From Rhizophagus irregularis (lineage: Eukaryota > Glomeromycota > Glomeromycetes > Glomerales > Glomeraceae): a stretch of DNA of 64,000 nucleotides. Below the pieces are notes generated by a model, which ran no database searches, had not been told where the DNA came from, and saw nothing but the letters and a program-made list of their open reading frames with translations. Each line of letters starts with the position of its first letter. Within the stretch, counting starts at the first letter, position 1. Location: positions 5,394,001-5,458,000 of the forward strand of contig NC_089430.1 of the NCBI RefSeq assembly GCF_026210795.1, read 5' to 3'. A program made the position numbers and the translations under genes. Below, piece by piece: positions 1-11,921 of this stretch.

Positions 1-960
1 AGAATAGGTAAGTTTCAAAAACAGAAATTTGAAACTTTAAAGAAAAGTTTTTTTAAAACTTATTTTTGTTTGATTTTTGTAGGAAATTAGCTCTGACTTG
101 AAAGCTGGAATTCTAGATAATGGCGAGTTGAACTCAAAACTTTTAAAAAAACTTTTTATCATTTTTTTTTTCAATCAGTTCCGACTTGGAAAACTGAAAT
201 CTCAAAGATTGTAAGTTTCGAAAATAGGAATTCAAAATTTTAAAGAAAAAAATTTTTTTTTACATTTTTTCTTTTTTTGTAGGGAAATCAGCTCTGACGG
301 ATGTAGACACCAGATTCCCAAGTGAGTATCAAAAATATTTTTGAAAATTATTTCTTTAGTAGGACTCCTATCTTTAGAACTCTTGTGAAAGATGTTTAAT
401 TACAGTAGCGTCTTCTTTTATTTTATGTTTTCCTTTGACTCAATTATCAGAGTTCCCAGTATGATAACTGGTCTTTATATTGTTCGGATTGTGCGAAATT
501 AGTAGATGAAGGTAAACTTTTGGGAAAATAAATTCGAAAATGATAAAAAATTGTGATTACTGTTTTTTTCTTTTTTTTTTTTTATAGGATGGATTTCCAA
601 TTGATCGGATGGTGAGTTCAAAATTTTGAAATTAAATTATTTCAAAATTAAATTTTTTTAAATAATATTTAACTTTTCCTCTTTTTTATAGGAAATGGAT
701 TCTGGTTCTTGAGTGGATTGGATGGTAAGTTTTGATTTTAAAAACTTAATTTATTTAGCTATTTTTTTATTAATGAAATAATATTAACATTTTATTTATA
801 TTTATTTTATAGAAGGCTAAAGAATCACTACGGTGGTTTCAAAATTTTCCAATTACCTTGGTTGATCACATTCCACGTTTATTCTTTATCACAATTGTAG
901 GAATACATAATACTGAGCATAATGAAGGAAATCGATGTTATATTTTATTATAATGCGGTA
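1..960. repeat. Degenerate pseudo-exon repeat debris
   Basis: No sustained reading frame is present. Short GC-richer blocks (near 80-125, 175-215, 281-330, 590-612 and 690-722) are each preceded by a T-rich tract ending in TAG and often followed by GTAAG or GTGAG, so they look like tiny exons. Two blocks share the phrase GAAATYAGCTCTGAC. The same style recurs near 16.0-16.4, 17.1 and 39.45-39.7 kb. I read it as a dispersed repeat, not a gene, because the blocks do not join into an open frame. Confidence 0.4.
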
Positions 961-1094
961 TTGGTATGGATAATAATATTATTAAGAATTATATAGTATT
1001 TTAAATTTTTTGATAGATGAGAGAAACATTTGTGCCATATGATATTGTATACATGTAATTAAATTTTTGATTATTTTAATAAATTGATTTATAA

Positions 1095-1215
1095 TATTTC
1101 CAACATATTTTTGATATATAATGAAAACATCCCTATTACATATTTCCAACATATTTTTGATATATAATAAAAACATTCCTATTACATATTTTCATCATAT
1201 TTTTGATTGATGTTT
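1095..1215. repeat. 46-bp tandem repeat, about 2.5 copies
   Basis: Copies begin at 1095, 1141 and 1187. The first two are nearly identical, with a core reading CAACATATTTTTGATATATA; the third is partial and diverged. CATATTTT-like motifs continue to about 1345. This tract abuts the truncated kinase fragment at 1322, so the repeat probably marks the break that removed the rest of that gene. Confidence 0.7.
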
Positions 1216-1321
1216 AACATATTCTAGACATATTTTTATTTCATATTTTTGACATATGCTTAACATATTGCTGTTATCGAGTTACAACAGAGTTAACAGA
1301 AATACGTATGCAATATGGTGA

Positions 1322-1675
1322 TCATATTTTAAAAATGTTTCTACCATATTTTTCAAAATCGATAGGTTTCAGCAAAGTTTGATGCCTTATCCAATCTCGT
1401 TTATATATACTCCAACGAAATATACATCCATCGATCCAATTTGCTTTATACACTTTACCAAACTTGTTTTCGTCAATATATTTAATATCATCCAGTCTAT
1501 GATAAGGTATCCACTCTAGTGCTACTTTTACATTTTTATGAGATAATAATTGAGTGGCTTGAATGAGTTTATCAATATCATTATTACCACTAGTCCAATC
1601 TATGAATTTATGTTGAAAATAAATTGCATTGCACAATTTATAGCACTTTGTACAATTATTATATATTTCGGCCAT
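1322..1675 (-). pseudogene. Truncated kinase N-lobe fragment
   Basis: The first ATG in the frame is at 1675; the longer open frame would start at TTG. The peptide starts MAEIYNNCTKC. It has a C-x2-C-x3-C cluster, then FIDWTSGN, the IDKLIQ..QLLSH helix, LEWIPYHRLDDI and a degenerate glycine loop ENKFGKVYKANW. This is the N-lobe module repeated in the gene at 31.2-36.0 kb. The frame diverges after DWIRH, before the beta-3 lysine, and no C-lobe follows; repeat DNA lies there instead. The 5' flank (1676-1985) matches the flank of the 31,197 gene in inverted orientation. Non-functional remnant. Confidence 0.75.
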
Positions 1676-1985
1676 TGACTTTATATGCAATATAAAGATT
1701 AATGAATAAATAATAAAGGCAGAATAAGATACTAGTGCAGAATCGAAAAAATGATTTTGTTCCGAGGCCGATAATATTTACTATATATGAAAAAAAATAA
1801 AAAGTTATAAAAAAAAATAAATGAAATTTAGATTGCTCTTATTTTAATATTTATAGGGAGTAAAATCATTACCTTTTTTTCATAGGTAACACGCACTTTA
1901 TTGATAATGCATATTGACAATGCATAAAATGAAATCATGCATGATCAATCACATGATATATCTTTCCGATCATCAACTTTTTATT
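1322..1985 (-). repeat. Inverted duplication arm 1, kinase part
   Basis: The reverse complement matches about 30,890-31,530 over the upstream region and the first kinase codons. Shared landmarks are GTGATTGATCATGCATGAT-like sequence, AAAGTGCGTGTTAC, a run of A followed by TAATGATTTTACT, CGAAACAAAATC-like sequence and GATTCTGCACTAG. Conservation of the flank as well as the coding part shows that a genomic block was duplicated, including its promoter region. Confidence 0.75.
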
Positions 1986-2899
1986 TAAAAGTTTGTCAAT
2001 AGTATTTCAATAGCCTACAAGAGTTTGTTTTAATAAAGTTTATTTTAATATGGATAAAGACTAATAAAAAATTTACAAGGAAATACAGTACCTTTAATTA
2101 TTGTAATACTGTACTGCTTTTAATATGAATCAAAAAATGTATTTTTCTGATTATTGTAATATTACTTTTAATACGTTGATCACACCGTGAAATAATACTT
2201 TGATTCTGCTCTTTGGTTTGAAAATTCTGTATCCTTCCTTCTTTTGCTTAACCATTTTTTTCACACAATAGTAAAGTAAGTATTTTATAATTAGTATTTA
2301 ACAAATAAGATAAATCCATTCTTTTAAAAAATTTCTTTGTATATAAGATAAACACGCTCATAGTATGCTGCAACAGACAACGCTTAAAACAAGCATTATT
2401 TCACTCTTTACATGGCAAAATGAATTTTTATTTAATATAACAAAGTTATAATGCAATAATGCAAAAGTTTTAAAATGAATAATAAAGCTTTAGCACCAAT
2501 ATAATAATAAATACACAAATACACATAAATATTCTATATTTGGAAACTTTGGAAAGCATCTCATAAAAAGGTACACATTCTTTATAATTAAATAATTTGT
2601 TGTATATTTAATGTAGCATAAAATATTAAAATATTTAAAGCGAACGATTACCGTAAGCACAACGAGGTTAAAGTATTATTTCATTAATAAATAAAAAAAC
2701 ATATTAAGATTTTTTGTATCACTTGTTTCAAGCAATATTATCAATGACTTAATCAAATACATTATAATAATCGTAAAATTAAGAAAAATCAGCGCCTTTG
2801 CTTATGTCTAACCAATGAATTTGGAACTTAAATATACATTTCATTTATCATCGCAAAATTATGATTCTTCATTTAAATTTTACTTATCGTGTAAAGGAA
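1986..2899. other. AT-rich intergenic stretch
   Basis: No supported gene. Stop codons are dense in all frames. A short passage near 2165-2280 resembles 10,595-10,760 and, more weakly, 14,865-14,910 (GTTGATCAC, TTTGAAAATTCTGTATC, TTCACAC), suggesting another low-copy dispersed repeat. Confidence 0.4.
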
Positions 2900-3260
2900 T
2901 AAAAAAGAAATAGTTTGAAAATAATAAATAAGATTTTACTCAAATTATTAGTCAAATACGCCGACTCGAAGTAATTTGTTAGCTTAATGATCCGTTTTTA
3001 AAAGAAAAAAACTAGGTCAAATTAATAAAACAAAAAAAAAATCCATTCGGTATAACCTTCCTCAAAAGTGTATCTCGGGTCATTAATTAAAGTTGATATA
3101 AACAGAAAAGAAAAAGTAAATTAATAAAAAACATAAGCAAAAAAACTACCTAAAATACCCACAACTCCATCTATTAAGTTACTAAAAAATCTCCATGAGC
3201 AAGGTGCTCAGCCTCGGTTTCATAGCACTAGCTGGTATAAAGATGCCTAAAAACTCTTAA
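2900..3260 (-). repeat. Dispersed repeat family, copy 1
   Basis: The reverse complement aligns with 9420-9720 (minus), 29,930-30,180 (plus) and 63,640-63,960 (plus). Shared landmarks in order are GAGTTGTGGGT, a T-rich stretch, GACCCGAGATACACTTTTGA, ATACCGAATGG, TTTTATTAATTTG, a T-run with AAAACGGAT, and CGAGTCGGCGTATTTGACT. No terminal inverted repeat or target duplication was recognised, so the class is unknown. This copy also fits the inverted segmental duplication with the copy at 29.9 kb. Confidence 0.6.
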
Positions 3261-4039
3261 TCGTGATCGGCAAAAAAAGTTGCATTTGGGAATTTTTTTT
3301 ATTGAGGTATAGTATGACGAAGAACAGGAACGCCACTATCCCAACTAACCCGGAAAAAAAAAAATATTTATGAAAAAATACGAAGTCTTATACTCAATTT
3401 AGTTCATCATGTATCACGATCACAAGGCGAATCATGTTCATCAATAAAGAATTGTATTGAAAATATTTTGATGAATAAAAAAAGTGAGACCTAAAGCCCT
3501 ACTTGGATCAAATAAATCGCTAAACTTGATTAATAAATGCGCAGTAATGATAAATATCATGTAGTTCTCTTGTGGGGAATACTATTTACATAATCTGTGT
3601 GAGTAGAAGAGATATAGATAGAAGAAGATTTTGTAGATATCGGTGAGAAATCAGTAGAGAAAGATTATGGTGATGAAATTCTCGTGGTTAACGATATAGT
3701 AGAAACAAGTTAGTTGTAGGAATTTATAAAAAACCTGAGAGAGCAAAGAAATAACTTGATGCTGGGAGACTTGCATTAAATAACCTAGGTCCGCATACTT
3801 CCTTCCCTCTTTGACAGCATCACATGTTTCGTTTACTCTCTTATTGTATTTATTACCAAAGTCTGCGGCGTGTGAATTATTTTACAAACTGCATTATATG
3901 TTTTTTTTATTGTAATTATAAAGTTAGCGTCATGCTGATCATAATACATAAAACAACCAACCCAAATATTACTAAAAACTAATAAACATTAAAATTGGAT
4001 TTTTAGAACTTTTATATTGTAAATAAAAAGTTAACTAAG
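3261..4039. other. Intergenic, no gene recognised
   Basis: Open stretches are short and interrupted. 3595-3710 has a purine-rich, coding-looking passage (acidic codons such as GAAGAAGATTTTGTAGATAT) with in-frame stops. It may be a relic exon, but I cannot name it. Confidence 0.3.
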
Positions 4040-6181
4040 ATTGTAATGGTACTACCTGATTTACAATATGCTCAATGGTACCAGCGCTACCTGTACAGTG
4101 GCAAGAAGCTCGAGAACAATTTTTTGACGATCCGTTGTAATTACTATATCATTGTATAAGTGCTTATCTCTTCCGCCATCCCGATTTTCTATTATTATAT
4201 GCCATTGTCCAGTGACCGCCAGTTAACCAGGATCCCGTGTCATACACACTTTTTTGAGGAAACTTTTTCTTTTTTTCTACCATCTACATACAAATCGTGT
4301 GCAAATTTAAATGACCGAAGACGGCAGTCAGCAAAATGCTGAGAGTATCAGGGAGTCATCATCTTTTTCAGGAATTGCAATTTCAGGGCAAGACTTGTAT
4401 AAAGGAATAACTCGTCATTGTATCAGCTCATCCATAAAAGCAGATGACATTCTGTATATATTATCATCTTTGTCAACTACCGTTAGTACCTTCTCTGCTG
4501 TAAGGAAACCTGCTTTCTTTTTTTCTTCAGAATCATTGATTTGCATATAACTGAGAAACCCTGTGAGTGAATAACGGAGTAAGTCTATTAACAGGCCTGT
4601 ATATATCTTCCTCAACAAATCTTCCAACCATCTTTCTGAAGGTTTCACAATTACGTATCACTTTTTGCAAACGATTGCTTTCAACCAGATTGAAATATCA
4701 ATTTCACCAAGTCCTTTTTTTAATTCTCATCGATAGCTTTTCCGCAATTGATGACAAGGCCATCCAGCATGCCTATTAAATAAAAGAATCATGAGAAAAA
4801 TGAATTTTGGATTTTGATTTTCCATCTGCATACCCATTTGTCCGCATGTAGATATCTTTGATGACCTCTTGATTAATGATTATTCGCTCCTCATTCGCAT
4901 ACTCCTTAAATAAGAACTGGACTTGTTCCTGCGTGAAGTTTGGGTTTTGAAATGGCCTATAGACATTAAATGGCGATGTGGTTACTTCTTTTGAGCTCAG
5001 ATGCAAGATACTTGGGTCGACTATATTAATAGACCAGATAGCATATCCTTCTTTTCTTGCTTTAATATTACGTACAATTCTCAAGAATGAGGATATAGTC
5101 TCATTATTTGCTCTATACATTATATCATACTCGTCTATGAAGAGAATAACCTTTTTTTCCCACCTTTTTGAAAATAAATTAACGAAATCATTACTAGACT
5201 TAATTTGATCTTCAATATGCTCGGGAGCAGTCCTGACGAGATAATCACTGAATGTTGTCCAGAATAATATTTTGCTATCTGTTTCAATCGCCTCAAGAGA
5301 TATACTGTTTCAAAGAAAAAAGAAATATAAGAAACAGATGCAATGTGCAAACCTGGTACTTGTGATCGCTTAAATGAGAAAAATAGGCAAAGATAGCCTT
5401 CTTCTTCAAATTGTTCCATAACTCTAAACACCCGTGTAGTTTTTCCAGTGGCCCGTACACCATGTAGTGTCATAAATTCACCCTTCCGAATATTATTAAG
5501 AAGCGGTTCACTTAACTCTAATGGATCAACAAAGTAGACACCAGCACGCTGAACTATCCTATTTGCTTCTCTTTAGTTCTGTGGCTATAGAGAAAATTCG
5601 TAAGAATGATGGAATGAAACATATAACTAAGTATAATATCAAGTTTCTATCACACGTTTCTTACTTTCTTCTACTTCCGTGAAAGGTCTTTTTTTCTCGA
5701 GCTCTAATGGACAACGAGAAAACATAACCAATATTATTTATTAACAAATGTGACGACGAAAGTATATATCATTGTTTTGACTGCAAGTTTCTTCTTCGAG
5801 GGGTAAAAAATTGGGAGACACTTACCAGTGGTAATTGCGATGACAACAACGATGTTGATGTTTCTTCCTCCTTAGATTTATATCCAACTTGAAAATATTT
5901 TTTGACGTTTCATAAACACACCTCCAAGGTTTTTAATATCGTCTTCAGTAGAATTAGGATTAAGCTTACTTTCATAAACGTCAATTTGCCAAAGATTCAG
6001 TACGTCAGGCTTTCCAAACTTTCATTATTTGAGATAAGCTTAATTTCTCAAATGGAATTTCTTCATCACCAATTTTGAGAAATTTCTTATCGTCATTGTC
6101 ATTGTCATTTTTATTTTTGTAAACTTCCACCTGAAAAACATAACTATTATCTAGACGTAAACAATTGTATGATTCAACCAT
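4040..6181 (-). pseudogene. Crinkler-type P-loop NTPase pseudogene, copy 1
   Basis: An ATG at 6181 opens a Crinkler-like N-terminal region (MVESYNCLRLDNSYVF, an LWQ motif near 6000, then NPNSTEDDIKNLGGVF). An interrupted linker follows, then a P-loop NTPase core. Walker A is GVRATGKTT near 5430-5455, and Walker B is LFIDEYD near 5115-5135. The module FNVYRPFQNPNFTQEQVQFL lies near 4915-4970. Further fragments continue to about 4040, including a KIVLELLAT-like piece. Several frame breaks are visible: one in an A/T homopolymer near 5155 just before Walker B, one near 4760, and stops near 4530 and 4415. The product cannot be made as one chain. In Glomeromycotina this family is abundant and of uncertain role; Crinklers elsewhere are candidate secreted effectors. 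No classical signal peptide is seen. Confidence 0.65.
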
Positions 6182-7842
6182 TTCGATTATATTTTCATAA
6201 TGATAAATGATATTTTAGTTTATAGAGAAAGAAGTTGCTTTTAGAGAAAGAAGTTTTGAGCAAACTAGAGAGCTGAGGTTGACGCAATACAGCAAATAAT
6301 TTATCAGTACATGAAAAAAAATTGATCAATCATTATTCTCATTCTCCGATTCTCACGGTATTTATTAAAAAAGAAGGTGAATTAATTCTTAGGTCGTACG
6401 AGTGGTCGTACGATTGACCGTATTTGACTAATCTGTTTTACTTGCAAAAAAAAAATAAAGCGCAGTAACTTTGCACTCTTGTGTTACTATTTTCTACGTT
6501 AGTACCACGGAATGCAAGCAACATAGTTCATTTATTTCTGACACCACATGTCTTGTGACGTCTGACGACAATTTTTTTCTATTCAGAATATCGATTATTT
6601 GGACAAAATGAAACCGGATTATGGATAATGTTAATATAGGTAGTTTAGAATTAATGTAGAAACATCATTTCACTTGTAAATTTATGTATCACGCTTACGA
6701 ACGGAATCATGTAAAATTCAAGCTAAAATATACTATGCAAGCCTATAGTTTAAACTTTATAGTAAATCTTAGATTCTTATTATTAAAAGATATTTTTTTC
6801 CTTCCTAGTAAGCAAATTACAACAATCACAAATTATCTTTCCTGGAAGTCACTCGCTTTACTATATAATCGTTTTGATCACTTTTATTATATACAGTATA
6901 TGCAAAATATCAAATGACATGTAATTATATACAGTATATATAAAGTTTGCTTGTTAATCTATTTTTATTACTAATATTAAACAGCAGTCCGTATCAGGAA
7001 TTATGGAGGATTCAAGATTTCAATCACTTTGATTGATTTGACGCAAAAATTACGTTATAATAATATTATTATACTATTTATTATAATGCTATGAAGAATT
7101 CTTTTAGATATATTTCTTATAAAATGTTGTACATGCTAATCAGTAACAGAAAAAAATCGTAAGATATTTATTTATTATTAGGAAATTTTTAAAAGCTTGT
7201 TATATAATTGTTGCTGTATACAATGTTTACAACGATATTATATCACTGTTAGTATTGTTTGCATTTCTAAATTTCATTACTATTGATTTTCTATCTTCCT
7301 AATCATAACGATAACGTATTTGAAAATGAATGTTATACCAAAAATTAATTTAATTAATTTTTTAAATTATTTCAAAACTACAGCATCATCCAAAATATTA
7401 CCCTCCGACTCATTCAAAACGTAAAATTTTAATTTGAATTCGCCCTTAGGTCTTAAATTTTTAACGAGAAATGACTAGAACATGCAAGAAGCGACAGAAT
7501 ATAACATTTATTTACGCAAAACATTAGGATGTTTTAATGCAATCATCAATTCATGAAAAATATTCGGCTTAGACAAAAAATATTTGGATACAGGAGCATG
7601 GGATAATTGTATTAATTTTTTTTTTTGCGTATATAATTTAACTTATTTAACATTGTAAATTAAATAATTTGTCTAGTGTTAGAGAAGAACATTCTGCTGT
7701 ACTGCATTAGATATTGTGTTAACCCATGCAAGTTGCAACCTTCCATCCACTGACATTACCTCACGTATTAGCCCCCTTTTGTGGTTATATAACTCCTTTT
7801 TTTTCGTAACACTGATGATTTTGTAACATTATATACTATTTT
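4866..7842 (-). repeat. Inverted duplication arm 1, Crinkler part
   Basis: The reverse complement corresponds to 26,683-29,785. Homology covers the Crinkler/P-loop pseudogene and about 1.6 kb of its upstream DNA: the poly-A next to TAAAGCGCAGTAACTT, the sequence around 6684-6900, and 7680-7842 (ACATTCTGCTGTACTGCATT and CTCACGTATTAGCCCC). Outer homology ends at 7842 against 26,683. Small indels are scattered, so the duplication is not recent. Confidence 0.85.
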
Positions 7843-8548
7843 TCGTAATTTTTTTTAATAAAAAAATGATACTGAATAAAATAAAACGACAGACTGTAAA
7901 TGAGAAGACGTGATTTTTACCGATCATTAATATTTACGATAGGTTAAATTAACGTAACTTTATTTTAACCGTAATTAGCTTTCTTTTTAGCTTATTTATT
8001 GTAATTATCGATATTCTGTTCTTCTATATATATTAACAAGAATCATCTAGTTCATTACTCACTTTGAGTACTATGAAATTAATGAATTTATTTGACTCTT
8101 CGATAGTTTATTTATTTATTTATTTAAGACTATACAATAGTTCAAATTGTAAGAACGTTACTAGTGTCCATTCATAAATCAGATTCTATAACTAATGTAA
8201 GGCCACAACGAATATAACCGTTCACCATTTAAAAAGTCCAAGTCCCTCATGAATAACTTAGACTACACACCCAAAATGAGATGCCACGTTATTCTTTCAA
8301 ATCCGAGGATCCTCCTCACTTAAACATGTGAAGTGGAAATGAACAATTCTATTCATAAGTTGTAAAGTACGAGAAGGGGATGAAAAGAGAAAATTTAAAG
8401 GCGAACTGATGCAAAAATTACATATAAAGAAAATAATAAAACTAATTTAAAACTAATCATAATGAAAAAATTATTTTACTGGTTCGCTGAGATATTGTTT
8501 CTTTAATAATTTTGATCGTGAAGACGCATGGATGAAAAAATTCATCTT
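7843..8548. other. Intergenic, no gene recognised
   Basis: AT-rich with stops in all frames. A TTTA microsatellite lies at about 8108-8126. No RNA gene or transposon end was recognised. Confidence 0.4.
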
Positions 8549-8785
8549 TTATTTTGTATCATCTGAAGTGACGGGATCATAAGGTTCTGAAGCTTCCCAG
8601 TCGTCCGGATAATAGGTCTCGTCAAAGGGAGCTAAAGCTTTTTCTGGACCGAAGAAACATTCGACAGCTTCAAACAGAAACATACCATGAAATGGAACAA
8701 TTTTTCTTTTCTTTTTCTTCGGGTTCATTGATTTCTTTTGTTGTTCGTCAAATTTATTATAGGTCGTTATTATCGAATTCAACAT
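8549..8785 (-). CDS. Small hypothetical protein, 78 aa
   Basis: An ATG-initiated frame of 78 codons ends at TAA. The product has a basic block (NPKKKKRKIVPF) near residues 22-33 that resembles a nuclear localisation signal. An acidic C-terminal half follows (PFDETYYPDDWEASEPYDPV). I recognise no domain. The first 20-25 codons lie inside the first unit of the tandem repeat at 8715-9255, so the start may have been created or disturbed by that repeat. It could also be the last exon of a larger gene. Its composition is less AT-driven than the spurious ORFs nearby, which is why it is kept. Confidence 0.35.
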   Translation of the reverse strand: MLNSIITTYNKFDEQQKKSMNPKKKKRKIVPFHGMFLFEAVECFFGPEKALAPFDETYYPDDWEASEPYDPVTSDDTK

Positions 8786-9255
8786 AGATACATTTCATAT
8801 CTTTTCTGCGATATACCAAAATCTGTCGATATCGCTGTTAGTTCCATAGATCCTAGGTAAAGTCTATGATTGATCGATCAAACCCGTTCTTTTTCCTTGG
8901 GTTCGTTGATTTCTTTTGTTGTTCGTGAAATTTATTATAGGACGTTAATTATCAAATATATTTCATATCTTTTCTGCGATGTATCAAAATCTGCCGATAT
9001 CGCTGATTAGTTCCATAGATCCTAGGTAAAGTCTATGGTTGATCGATCAAAACCCGTTCTTTTTCCTTGGGTTCGTTGATTTCTTTTGTTGTTTGTGAAA
9101 TTTATCATAGGACGTAAATTATCGAATTCAATATAGATAGATATATTTCGTTTTTTTTTCTGTGATGTACCAAAATCTGCCACCTTTTTGACGATATCGC
9201 TTTGATCCTGTGTACAGTTGGTGACTCATTGATGGTTAATCGATTAAAACTCGAG
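8715..9255. repeat. Three-copy tandem repeat, about 175 bp
   Basis: The anchor GGGTTCNTTGATTTCTTTTG occurs at 8721, 8899 and 9069. Each unit continues with TTTATTATAGGNCGT, a TTTCATATCTTTTCTGCGAT-like stretch, ATCAAAATCTG, CGATATCGCT, CCATAGATCCTAGG and GATCGATC. Copies 1 and 2 are close; copy 3 diverges after CGATATCGCT and carries a short insertion. The array overlaps the 5' end of the ORF at 8549-8785. Confidence 0.8.
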
Positions 9256-9419
9256 CACTTGACAATGTTCAATTTTCCATGATCCATATAACTTAAATTA
9301 CATTTTTTATTCGAAGAAATGTATTTTTGTTAAAAAAGATAAATGATGATCGTTTAGTGAAATCATTAATACTATTAACAAAATAACAATGCATCAATAA
9401 TTAATACCAAATCAACGAG

Positions 9420-9720
9420 TCAGAAATCGGTCAACATTTTATAACGAGTCAATCATAAGCCAAATACGTTGATTCAATTGATAAGTTAACCCGTTCCTAG
9501 AAGATAAGAAAAAAAAGCTACATTAATAAAAACAAAGAACCATAAATAAAAAAACAATTCCGTATAATTTACCTTAAAATATCTCGAGTCTCTAGTTAAA
9601 ATTGCTATAAAGGAAAAAGTTGAATTAAATACAAACCATTTAAAAGATCCACAATTCCATCTAATTTAATGACTTTCAAAATATTTAAAAAAAAATCCTT
9701 AAAAAATTTCCATTACCGCA
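9420..9720 (-). repeat. Dispersed repeat family, copy 2
   Basis: The reverse complement matches the copies at 2.9, 29.9 and 63.6 kb: AATTGTGGATCTTTTAAATG, TTTTAACTAGAGACTCGAG, ATTATACGGAATTG, TTCTTTGTTTTTATTAATG, AGGAACGGGTTAAC, then ACGTATTTGGCTTATGATTG. It is closest to the 63.6-kb copy, sharing AACTAGAGACTCGAG. The homopolymer-rich DNA to 10,000 also resembles 63,340-63,520. Confidence 0.65.
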
Positions 9721-11148
9721 AACTCACTTCGTCTAATTAGAGTCATTCCTAAAATAAAATAAATAAATAAGATACATAAAAAAATAAAAAAAAATTCACA
9801 AAGCATCATTACGAAAAATTTACTTTCTGATTCTGATTGTTTCTGAAAAAAAAAAATTTGCAAAAAAAAATTGCTAAAAGACAAAATAGAATAAAATAAA
9901 ATGAAACCCGTTTCTTCTAAAGAAGGAATTAATTTTTTTTTTTTGATTGTAAAAAAAAAAAATTGCCAACCCACAATCTTACCCTGGGGTACTCGTTCAC
10001 TTTTCGTTTCAATACGTAATTCGTGAGTAATGTGTCGCAAGCGTGTGCATAGATGAAGAGATATCAATAACATTATATAATCTAAACTTTGAACAATAAG
10101 GTCTAGAATCTTATTAAGAAAATTCTTGTCCTTCCTCGTAATCAAAATTACCACAATAACAAATGATGTATTCTATTGTACGCGGTTACATTTTTTCGGA
10201 ATATCAAAATACCGAAAATAACTTTATATTGTCGCTAAAAAGATTTATCCATCATACTAATAGTACTTATTACTAACTTTTACTAACTTGGTGTCTCTTT
10301 GGAGTTGATAAAAATTTTCTTGGGCGACTAAAAGTTCATAACGTCATCTTAAAAATTAAAAATTAAAAAAAAAAGAATAACTGAATAATAAACTGACGGA
10401 TATGACCCAAAAAAAAAAGTGAAGTCACACAATTTGAGATAGATCGAACTTAATCTATACCGATCGGTGAACCTTATGCAACTTCGATTTGACCACTCAT
10501 ATCATCCCGTTATTAATTACATTAATTATGGTATAATATATATTAATATGGTTAAATGAAAAATCATGTTATTAATTTTTCTTTTTTTCTTCCTTCACGT
10601 TGATCGCACAAACGACTGTTTTAGTTTGACAATTCCGTATCTTTCCATCTTTTTGTTTACTTAATCAGTTCTTCACACGTACAATCAAAAATACAAAAAT
10701 AAAGATAGCATTTTATAATTTGACATTTGGCTGATAAAGTTTTTTCTTGTTAGAAATTTCTTTGCATGAAATAAAGAACCTATTGTTCATGACGTAGCAC
10801 TGCAACTGTTACATTTGGGAGAAATTTCTTAAAATTTTTTTAATTACAAGTACTTAATCCTTTTAGGGTAAATGTGATAGACAAAATATTTTTTTTAGAT
10901 ATACACAAAATTGCCATTAATTGACCCTTGTACTTCATCATCTTGAGATAATCTGAACTTAATCTTCGGTACAACGATCAAAAGTAAACACAATCACAAT
11001 GTCCCTCTTATCTCTCCCCTAAAAATTTCATTATAAATGTTCGTTCAATTCCAACAAATTTTAAAATTTCATTCTTTAATAAAATATCAATTAAAATTAA
11101 TAAGAAACATTTAATCTAGTTCTCAAAACATTTTTTTAATTTTTAAAT
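9721..11148. other. Intergenic, low-complexity and repeat DNA
   Basis: Long A and T runs occur at 9840-9970. A 151-codon open frame here (9699-10,154, minus) is built from phenylalanine and lysine homopolymer codons and is not credible as a gene. 10,595-10,760 resembles 2165-2280. The last 150 bp precede the copper-protein gene and probably contain its promoter and 5' UTR, but no specific element can be named. Confidence 0.4.
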
Positions 11149-11921
11149 ATGAATTCCTCAAAAACTTTTGCTGTACTTTTTATCTTTTTCTTCGTTCTCA
11201 TCTCTTCCACAAATGCTCATATAGCATTTGTCAACCCTCCATTTAGAGGAAATGATGCTGTAAATAGTAAAATACCTCCTTGTGGAGGTTCTAATGAAGT
11301 GAATACTACTGCTATAACGGAATTTCCTCTTACAGGTGAGAATTCTTGAATTCACTTGCGGGTCCCTATTTCATCTTGTCATTTCACAATATTAATTTTA
11401 ATCTCTTGTCACAAAATATTAATCGCCTATTTTGTATTTTATATTATATAGATGGTCAAGCTACGGTTAAAGTCGGTCACGGTACAGGTGTTTTGCTCTT
11501 CAACTACGCTCCTGATGTCAATAGTACTTTCCAATCTGTAGCAGGTATAAATAATCATTTTTAATTCCTAAAAAGTTTTAATTTCTTTTGTACTTGAAAA
11601 AAAATTTGATTTATTAATTTTTTTTTTTATTTTTTCGTTAAAGATAATGTCACAGTTGACGTTCCTCATGATTCAGGTGGTAAACAATTAACCGCCTCAA
11701 TTAATCTCTCTAAAGCTGGTGCAAAAGTTGGAGACCAAGGTGTGCTTCAAACTATTTTCATTGATGGAGGAGTGAATTTTACCTATCAATGTGCCGATCT
11801 CAAGATTGTAGATGCAAAAAGTGCAAATGCTAACGCTAAATCAGCATCATCTGTTTTTGGTATATCTGAAGTCGCTTACTTAATAATCGGCTTGACCTCT
11901 TTTGTTATTGCTAATTTATAA
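11149..11921 (+). CDS. X325/BIM1-like copper-binding GPI-anchored protein
   Basis: Three exons: 11,149-11,335, 11,452-11,544 and 11,644-11,921, with GT-AG introns in phase 1; they join to 185 aa. Residues 1-23 are a signal peptide ending STNA. The mature protein would start with His24 (HIAFVNPPFRG), then IPPCGG with Cys45. A free N-terminal histidine is the hallmark of LPMO-like X325 proteins, in which it binds Cu(II). His72, His102 and Asp103 are candidate further ligands. Cys45 and Cys143 could form a disulfide. The C-terminus has a small-residue segment (NAKSASSVFG) and a hydrophobic tail, typical of GPI anchoring. Known fungal relatives include Cryptococcus Bim1, a copper-uptake factor, so copper scavenging at the cell surface is a reasonable inference. 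The gene is intact, and no neighbour looks functionally related. Confidence 0.85.

Noticed and set aside
982-1176. 64-codon minus-strand frame with repeated IYQKYVGN
   Set aside because: It is the translation of the 46-bp tandem repeat.
6684-6917. 77-codon plus-strand frame
   Set aside because: Lies in the non-coding upstream part of the inverted duplication; the frame is not kept in the other arm at 27.65-27.88 kb.
9699-10154. 151-codon open frame on the minus strand
   Set aside because: Made of F/K homopolymer codons over A and T runs and overlapping a dispersed repeat; no domain.
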